Below are positions 1-7,248 of a DNA stretch of 7,248 bases, piece by piece. The stretch's first letter is position 1; the number at the start of each line of letters is the position of its first letter. Where the stretch lies: the NCBI GenBank assembly GCA_964434575.1, contig CAYSWB010000036.1, forward strand, positions 1-7,248, given 5' to 3'. The translations under genes and the position numbers were made by a program. The DNA comes from DAORHV01 sp964434575. Its GTDB lineage: Bacteria > Patescibacteriota > Gracilibacteria > Peribacterales > Peribacteraceae. Under the pieces are notes generated by a model that saw only the letters and a program-made list of their open reading frames with translations, was not told where the DNA came from and made no database searches.

Positions 1-1844
1 ACCGTCCGGGTGGAACCATCTCCGGTAACTTCCAGGAGATCAAGTCCGCCGGTCTGACCGTCACCGGTAAGGCCACGGCCACCCTCGACACGACCGTCGA
101 GAACGCCAAGAACGTCTCCCTGCTCCGCTTCGAGGGACGTGCTGATGACGCCGCTGATGTGCTCCTCACCGAGCTCATCTTCGAGGCCGCCACCAACACC
201 AGCCTCGTGAACGGACAGAACTACACCCTCTGGGTCGACACCAACGATGACGGTGTCGTCGACACCATCCTGCAGAAGGGTGTTGCCTCCCAGGGTGGCG
301 GTACGACCTCCGCTCAGAGCATCACCTTCGACAAGCTCACCGGCGGCGGTTACGTCATTCCGAAGCAGAAGTCCGTTGTGTTCGAGGTCCACGCCGACAT
401 CAGCGCTTCGCTGATCGCTCCGGCCGGCTCTTCGTTCCCGGTCCTCGCTCTGCGCTTCGACACCGGCGCCACGTTCATCCAGGCCGAGCAGGTCTCGGAT
501 GGCACGTCGCTCTCCGGCATCGGCGCCAAGAACCAGGCCCTCGCGTACGAGGGTGACGAAGGCAGCTTCGTCAACGGCGGCGCTGCCGCTGAGATCCAGG
601 TTGTCACTGCCGCTGCGACCGTTTACACGATCCGCAACCAGGGTGACCTGTACGTCACGAAGTCTTCCACTCCCGTGAAGAGCAAGCAGCTCCTCGGTGG
701 AACCCTCGCTGACGAGATCCTCCGCCTGCAGTTCCACTCCGAGTACGAGGACATCGACGTGACTGACCTCGTCTTCACGGCTTCCGGTGCCAACGTTGGT
801 ACCTTCGCCACGAACGTCGACCGTCTTGAGCTGTACCTCGTGGGCGCCACGACTCCGTTCACCACTGCCACCGTCGCCGGTTGCGGAACGACTGCCGTTC
901 CCGCCAACTCGATGTGTGCCAACATGGAGAGCCGTGAGTTCGTCGTTCCGAAGGGCTCGAACACGAACATCCTCGTCCGCCCGCGCATGCGCACGGACGT
1001 CGATGGAGCCGTTTCGGGCCACGACATTCAGCTGAAGATTGACCCGACCCCGAGCGCTTCGACCGGATCGGTCCGCGCACGTGGTCTGCTCTCCAGCAAC
1101 GACCTCGCTCGCAACGACGGTGACGCCTCCCCCGAGGGTGAGGTCTTCATCGGCGCCGGCACGGCCGCTGCGAACGTCGCCATGCGCGGCTCGTTCAACG
1201 ATGTCGTCCTGGCCAAGGTCACTTCGCTCACGAACGCCGACCCGAACGCAAACGGCACCGCGATCCCGACCGGCACCCAGCGCGCCATCGGTCAGTTCAA
1301 GCTCAGCACCGCCGCTGCGAACAACCTGAAGAACGGCACCAACAAGTGGACCCTCTCCGGTGTCATCTTCAACGTCAACGCAACGAACGTGCAGCTTGGC
1401 TCTGGCGACAACAAGCTTGTCTCCACGTCGACCTTCAAGGCTTACAACAAGGCTGACCCGACCGTGAAGCACACCTGCACCGCCGCTGGAACCAGCGTCT
1501 CCGGTAACGGCGCTTCCGGCTCGCTCGTCGTCACCTGTTCCGGTTTCCGCGACGCCACCAGCGTCCCGAGCAAGGCTGCCTCGCTCGTGAACACGGAAAT
1601 CGACCCGGGCACCGACGCCACCATCGTTCTTGAGGCCCACGTCGTGAACGCCAAGATCAGCAACGCGTCCACCTCGACCCTCCAGGTTTCGATCCAGGGT
1701 ATCAACGAGAACCCGATCGAGCAGCTGTTCGGCTCTGCCAACAGCCACGTTGTCTGGCTCGACAAAGACAACTCGACCACCACGATCTTCAACTGGATCG
1801 AGTACCCGGACACCAGCATCAACGGCACCAGCTACAACGGCTAA
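1..1844 (+). CDS. S-layer-like surface protein with tandem Ig-like repeats, C-terminal part (5' partial)
   Basis: The frame is open from the left edge (first full codon at 3) to TAA at 1842-1844, giving 613 visible residues. The GTG at 159 is an internal valine, because in-frame repeat-like sequence continues upstream, so the true start lies outside the window. The protein is rich in Thr, Ser, Ala, Asn and Gly with alternating hydrophobic residues, as in secreted beta-sandwich proteins. Three diverged repeat units can be aligned by the strands LLRFEG (visible residues 40-45), ILRLQF (239-244) and AIGQFKL (428-434), a period of roughly 190-200 residues. Each continues with a strand such as LTELIF or VTDLVF, and units 1 and 2 also share a VIPK/VVPK strand. 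The only four cysteines form two close pairs (294/305 and 492/512). The tail FNWIEYPDTSINGTSYNG resembles endings I recall from surface proteins of Candidate Phyla Radiation bacteria. No transmembrane segment or sortase motif is visible. The likely role is an S-layer or surface-array subunit; this is inferred from architecture, and an adhesin is possible. Confidence 0.8.
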   Translation, partial: RPGGTISGNFQEIKSAGLTVTGKATATLDTTVENAKNVSLLRFEGRADDAADVLLTELIFEAATNTSLVNGQNYTLWVDTNDDGVVDTILQKGVASQGGGTTSAQSITFDKLTGGGYVIPKQKSVVFEVHADISASLIAPAGSSFPVLALRFDTGATFIQAEQVSDGTSLSGIGAKNQALAYEGDEGSFVNGGAAAEIQVVTAAATVYTIRNQGDLYVTKSSTPVKSKQLLGGTLADEILRLQFHSEYEDIDVTDLVFTASGANVGTFATNVDRLELYLVGATTPFTTATVAGCGTTAVPANSMCANMESREFVVPKGSNTNILVRPRMRTDVDGAVSGHDIQLKIDPTPSASTGSVRARGLLSSNDLARNDGDASPEGEVFIGAGTAAANVAMRGSFNDVVLAKVTSLTNADPNANGTAIPTGTQRAIGQFKLSTAAANNLKNGTNKWTLSGVIFNVNATNVQLGSGDNKLVSTSTFKAYNKADPTVKHTCTAAGTSVSGNGASGSLVVTCSGFRDATSVPSKAASLVNTEIDPGTDATIVLEAHVVNAKISNASTSTLQVSIQGINENPIEQLFGSANSHVVWLDKDNSTTTIFNWIEYPDTSINGTSYNG

Positions 1845-1888
1845 TCGCCTACGTAGCTCGGCACCAATCTGCTGAGAACTCCAAACAA

Positions 1889-1915
1889 CCCCCTGCCTCA
1901 CGGCAGGGGGTTTTT
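1889..1915 (+). terminator. Intrinsic terminator after the surface-protein gene
   Basis: A perfect 9-bp stem, CCCCCTGCC (1889-1897) paired with GGCAGGGGG (1902-1910), closes a TCAC loop and is followed at once by TTTTT (1911-1915). It lies 45 bases after the TAA of the surface-protein gene. Read on the minus strand, the same stem is followed by TTGTTT, so it may also stop transcripts coming from the convergent FemAB gene. Confidence 0.93.
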
Positions 1916-1930
1916 GGTATATACACAATT

Positions 1931-1957
1931 CGCGAAAGGGACTCCGTCCCTCTCGCG
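1931..1957. other. Hairpin in the convergent intergenic region
   Basis: CGCGA (1931-1935) pairs with TCGCG (1953-1957), and after a single A/C mismatch AGGGAC (1937-1942) pairs with GTCCCT (1946-1951) around a TCC loop. Neither side carries a run of T or A, so it is not a textbook intrinsic terminator. It could help 3'-end formation or mRNA stability for the FemAB transcript, or be a small palindromic repeat unit. Copies elsewhere cannot be judged from this window. Confidence 0.5.
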
Positions 1958-1983
1958 GGCTCTCCCTGAAGCGGTGCGGCTCC

Positions 1984-2002
1984 AGGCAGGCAAAGCCTGC
2001 CT
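1984..2002. other. Perfect 8-bp hairpin just downstream of the FemAB stop
   Basis: AGGCAGGC (1984-1991) and GCCTGCCT (1995-2002) are exact inverted copies around an AAA loop. On the minus strand the hairpin begins 27 bases after the FemAB stop codon, the usual place for a 3'-end structure, but no U-run follows. It may be a 3'-protecting stem, a factor-dependent stop or a REP-like palindrome. Confidence 0.55.
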
Positions 2003-2029
2003 TCGCCGGCTTCTTGGGCACTGCGGCGC

Positions 2030-3004
2030 CTACCCCAGGATCTTTCGCTTCAGCGCCAAGGCCAGGCTGGCCAGCGGTCGCAGCGTCAGCCGTTGTTCGG
2101 CCGGGTACAGGACCGTAGCGCCGCCGAACTTACGTTTGAAGTCCGTAATGCCCTTCCAGGCGGTTGCCGGCAAGCCCGGGGCGTCGATGCCCAGCAGGTC
2201 GTAGCGCGTGCAGCCCAGGCCCTTGCAGTGTCGTATGGCGGCCCACTGCAACGCGTAAGGCGCCATCAGTGCCCGGTCTTCGTAGCTGGAGGCTCCGTAG
2301 TAGTAGATGCCGGTGCCGTTCCAGACCGTTCCCAGCAGCCCGGCAACGGGCCTATTTTCGTGCGTAGCCATCAGAAGGAAGCTCTGGCCGAGCGACTCTA
2401 CGAAACGCGCGTAATGCGATTTTTGATGGATTTTGAATCCGTCACGGGCTCCGGTGCCCGTCAGCAAGCCATAAAACGCCGAAATGTCAGAAGAACTTTC
2501 CACGATCACGCCCTGCTTCTCCGCCACCCGGATGTTGTAGCGGCCCTTGGGGTGCATCTGCGCCAGGATCTCGTCGTCGGATTTGGCGATATCCAGGATC
2601 AGCGTGGCCTGCGGATGCACGTGGCGGCCGGATGAGCGCAGCCCCGGACAGACCGGCGGCAGCGGCGCGGCCGGCGACAGCAGCAACGACAAGCACTTTT
2701 GCTGGCGGGCATGCTCTTCCACCGAGTCCACCAGGCGTTCCAGTGCGGAGGGATCCGTCCACACCGGGCCGCGCGGGCATTCCCACACGCTGTACCCGCC
2801 GGCAGTCGCGTCGATGATCACGGATGCGGCGGCCATGATCGTGCCGTTGAATTCCACGACGTACACCTGCGTCTTGCGCCCCAGCGCTTCCTGGTAGCGC
2901 CGCCATGCAGCCGATTGCCACAGGGACCCCTGCGGATGCCCGGCAAGCCAGGCGTCGTGACGGGCCAGCTCTTCGGCCGATGTCAGCGCTCGCGCAACGC
3001 TCAT
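2030..3004 (-). CDS. FemAB/FemX-family peptidoglycan peptidyltransferase
   Basis: This 324-residue protein matches the FemAB family, which uses aminoacyl-tRNA to add amino acids to the peptide stem of lipid II or peptidoglycan precursors at the cytoplasmic face of the membrane. Family landmarks seen in order are an N-terminal WQSAAWRRYQEALGR segment (29-43), HPKGRYNIRVAEKQGV (151-166), the strand YYYGASS (234-240), APYALQW (248-254), YDLLGI (268-273) and the near-C-terminal FKRKFGG (289-295). Length is near the lower end for the family, and no long coiled-coil arm is evident. There is no signal peptide; the basic, leucine-rich end (residues 308-324) could touch the membrane. The ATG at 3004 is the only plausible start, because an in-frame TGA lies about 40 bases upstream with no ATG, GTG or TTG between. 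No Shine-Dalgarno sequence precedes it. The stop is TAG. The amino acid added and the acceptor position cannot be told from sequence. Confidence 0.9.
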   Translation of the reverse strand: MSVARALTSAEELARHDAWLAGHPQGSLWQSAAWRRYQEALGRKTQVYVVEFNGTIMAAASVIIDATAGGYSVWECPRGPVWTDPSALERLVDSVEEHARQQKCLSLLLSPAAPLPPVCPGLRSSGRHVHPQATLILDIAKSDDEILAQMHPKGRYNIRVAEKQGVIVESSSDISAFYGLLTGTGARDGFKIHQKSHYARFVESLGQSFLLMATHENRPVAGLLGTVWNGTGIYYYGASSYEDRALMAPYALQWAAIRHCKGLGCTRYDLLGIDAPGLPATAWKGITDFKRKFGGATVLYPAEQRLTLRPLASLALALKRKILG

Positions 3005-3092
3005 GTCCGCAGTGTTGCGCTTCGCCAGGAAACCGGCAACAGCTCAATCACAAATCCGTCACCGATGTCCGGGTGCCGCGTCCTTGGCTGTG

Positions 3093-3098
3093 TATACT
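3093..3098 (+). promoter_or_regulatory. Candidate -10 element in the femAB/sodA divergent region
   Basis: TATACT at 3093-3098 matches TATAAT at five of six positions and lies 21 bases before the sodA ATG, which would leave a leader of about 15 bases. The core GTATAC (3092-3097) is palindromic, so the opposite strand reads TATACA and could serve the divergent FemAB gene. No convincing -35 hexamer is found at the right distance on either strand, so this is a weak call. The rest of the 115-base gap (3005-3119) shows no operator-like repeat or riboswitch-like structure that I recognise. Confidence 0.3.
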
Positions 3099-3119
3099 CG
3101 CACCATTCCCCCGCTCCCC

Positions 3120-3728
3120 ATGGCCCACACGCTTCCGACCCTGCCGTACGATTACAAGGCGCTCGAGCCCCACATCGATGCCAGGACGATGGAGATCCAC
3201 CACACCAAGCACCATCAGACCTACGTCACCAAGCTCAATGAGGCGCTGGACAAGCACCCCGAGCTGAAGGAGAAGTCGGCCGAGGAGCTGATCGCCGATT
3301 TGGACATGGTGCCCGAGGACATCCGCGGCGCCGTCCGCAACCACGGCGGGGGACACGTGAACCACTCGTTCTTCTGGGAGATCATGTCACCCAAGGGCGG
3401 CGGCAAGCCGGACGGGGACTTGGCCAAGGCCATCGACGCCGCGTTCGGCGATTTCGCAACGTTCCAGCAGAAATTCGCCGATGCCGCGGCCGCGCGCTTT
3501 GGTTCGGGCTGGGCGTGGCTGATCGTGGACGGCGGCAAGCTGTCCATCGTGACGACCGCCAACCAGGACAACCCCATCACCGAGGGCAAGACGCCCATCC
3601 TCGGCGTGGACGTCTGGGAGCATGCGTACTACCTGAACTACCAGAACAAGCGCCCGGATTACGTGAAGGCATGGTGGAACGTCGTGAACTGGCCCGAGGT
3701 CGCCAAACGCTTCAGCGAGGCAAAATAA
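3120..3728 (+). CDS. sodA: Superoxide dismutase, Mn-type of the Fe/Mn family
   Basis: The 202-residue enzyme converts two superoxide ions and protons to oxygen and hydrogen peroxide. It has no signal peptide, so it should be cytoplasmic. The full family pattern is present: LPYDYKALEPHID near the start, IHHTKHH, NHGGGHVNHSFFW, GSGWAWL and the signature DVWEHAYY. The metal ligands are predicted as H27, H82, D164 and H168. Glycines in the GGGHVNH segment together with Q149 in NQDNP follow the manganese-enzyme arrangement; iron enzymes usually place the outer-sphere glutamine as AAQ before WNH. Mn or cambialistic use is therefore inferred. The start is ATG 3120, because homology begins there and the length is normal for the family. 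The frame is also open upstream to an ATG at 3003, but the added 39 residues do not look like SOD. The start is preceded by a C/T-rich stretch rather than a Shine-Dalgarno sequence. A terminator follows 12 bases after the stop, so the gene appears monocistronic. Confidence 0.96.
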   Translation: MAHTLPTLPYDYKALEPHIDARTMEIHHTKHHQTYVTKLNEALDKHPELKEKSAEELIADLDMVPEDIRGAVRNHGGGHVNHSFFWEIMSPKGGGKPDGDLAKAIDAAFGDFATFQQKFADAAAARFGSGWAWLIVDGGKLSIVTTANQDNPITEGKTPILGVDVWEHAYYLNYQNKRPDYVKAWWNVVNWPEVAKRFSEAK

Positions 3729-3740
3729 CGCGATTCCAAG

Positions 3741-3774
3741 GACTCCGACGGCCCCGGGCCGCCGGGGTCTTTTT
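3741..3774 (+). terminator. Intrinsic terminator after sodA
   Basis: GACTCCG (3741-3747) pairs with CGGGGTC (3763-3769), including one G-T pair. After an A/C mismatch, CGGCC (3749-3753) pairs with GGCCG (3757-3761) around a CCG loop. TTTTT follows at 3770-3774. It starts 12 bases after the sodA TAA and separates sodA from the rpoB promoter 15 bases further on. Confidence 0.9.
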
Positions 3775-3789
3775 GTATGCCAAAATCTT

Positions 3790-3817
3790 TTGACAACCCG
3801 CAGCCGCAAGCTAGAAT
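3790..3817 (+). promoter_or_regulatory. Sigma70-type promoter for rpoB
   Basis: A consensus -35 hexamer TTGACA (3790-3795) is followed after 16 bases by TAGAAT (3812-3817), one base off the TATAAT consensus. Transcription should start near 3823-3825, giving an rpoB leader of about 105 bases. The promoter lies directly behind the sodA terminator, so rpoB is probably transcribed independently of sodA. Confidence 0.82.
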
Positions 3818-3856
3818 CCGTCAGTCACAGCGGCTTCCGATTGTGTTCCGAGGGCT

Positions 3857-3891
3857 GTGCGAAGTTTCCGCCATGCGTGGAAACTCCGCGC
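3857..3891 (+). promoter_or_regulatory. Long hairpin in the rpoB 5' leader
   Basis: AGTTTCCGC (3863-3871) pairs with GTGGAAACT (3877-3885), 9 bp including one G-U, around a five-base loop. Beyond an A/C mismatch the stem extends by five more pairs between 3857-3861 and 3887-3891. It lies wholly within the predicted transcript, between the promoter and the start codon. No U-run follows, so it is not an intrinsic attenuator. It could be a protein-binding site or an mRNA-stabilising stem. The structure is visible; the role is not known. Confidence 0.6.
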
Positions 3892-3928
3892 ACCGTTTCG
3901 CGTTGCGCTTCCTTCCCTCATCCGTCGT

Positions 3929-7248
<3,320 letters not shown>

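Noticed and set aside
159..161. GTG 159 as the start of the surface-protein gene
   Set aside because: The same frame is open to the left edge and encodes repeat-like sequence that continues the first beta-sandwich unit, so the gene begins outside the window.
2093..2635. Long open frames opposite FemAB and other overlapping frames within sodA and the surface gene
   Set aside because: They lie inside well-supported genes, show low-complexity Arg/Pro/Ala composition and have no recognisable motifs; they are by-products of high GC content.
3003..3119. Upstream in-frame extension of sodA starting at ATG 3003
   Set aside because: The added 39 residues do not resemble SOD or a signal peptide. The extension overlaps the FemAB start codon and would make the protein longer than the family norm.

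Overview
The window is a GC-rich bacterial segment holding four protein genes and no RNA genes, mobile elements or CRISPR arrays that I can see. In order they are: the C-terminal part of a large repeat-built surface (S-layer-like) protein (+, cut by the left edge); a FemAB-family peptidoglycan peptidyltransferase (-); a manganese-type superoxide dismutase (+); and rpoB, the RNA polymerase beta subunit (+), cut by the right edge after about 1,106 codons. The standard genetic code fits, because no gene carries an in-frame TGA. This argues against the recoded Gracilibacteria/Absconditabacteria.

The mix suggests a Candidate Phyla Radiation (Patescibacteria) genome, perhaps near Peregrinibacteria/Peribacteria. 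The reasons are a long Ig-like repeat surface protein ending in a WIEYPDTS-type tail, a stand-alone FemAB gene, an rpoB not preceded by rplJ/rplL, an unusual RpoB insert, and starts without Shine-Dalgarno sequences. This placement is inference from memory of such proteins and is only moderately secure.

Layout: the surface-protein gene ends at 1844 and is followed by a strong hairpin-plus-T terminator at 1889-1915. The 185-base convergent gap to the FemAB stop also holds two further perfect or near-perfect hairpins. FemAB (2030-3004, -) and sodA (3120-3728, +) are divergent across 115 bases that contain a GTATAC-centred -10-like element. sodA has its own terminator (3741-3774). Next come a near-consensus sigma70-type promoter (3790-3817), a leader of about 105 bases with a long hairpin, and rpoB from 3929. 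Each gene therefore looks like its own transcription unit. The first two concern the cell envelope, sodA removes superoxide, and rpoB is core transcription; nothing indicates that they form one pathway.

I did not find a new defence, mobile or signalling system. The most interesting features are in RpoB. It has an 85-residue N-terminal extension that begins as a lysine/alanine/proline-rich tail. It has an extra module of about 57 residues just after the rifampicin region, at a site where E. coli has only a few residues. It also has an alanine in place of the nearly invariant glutamate of the CPIETPEG motif.
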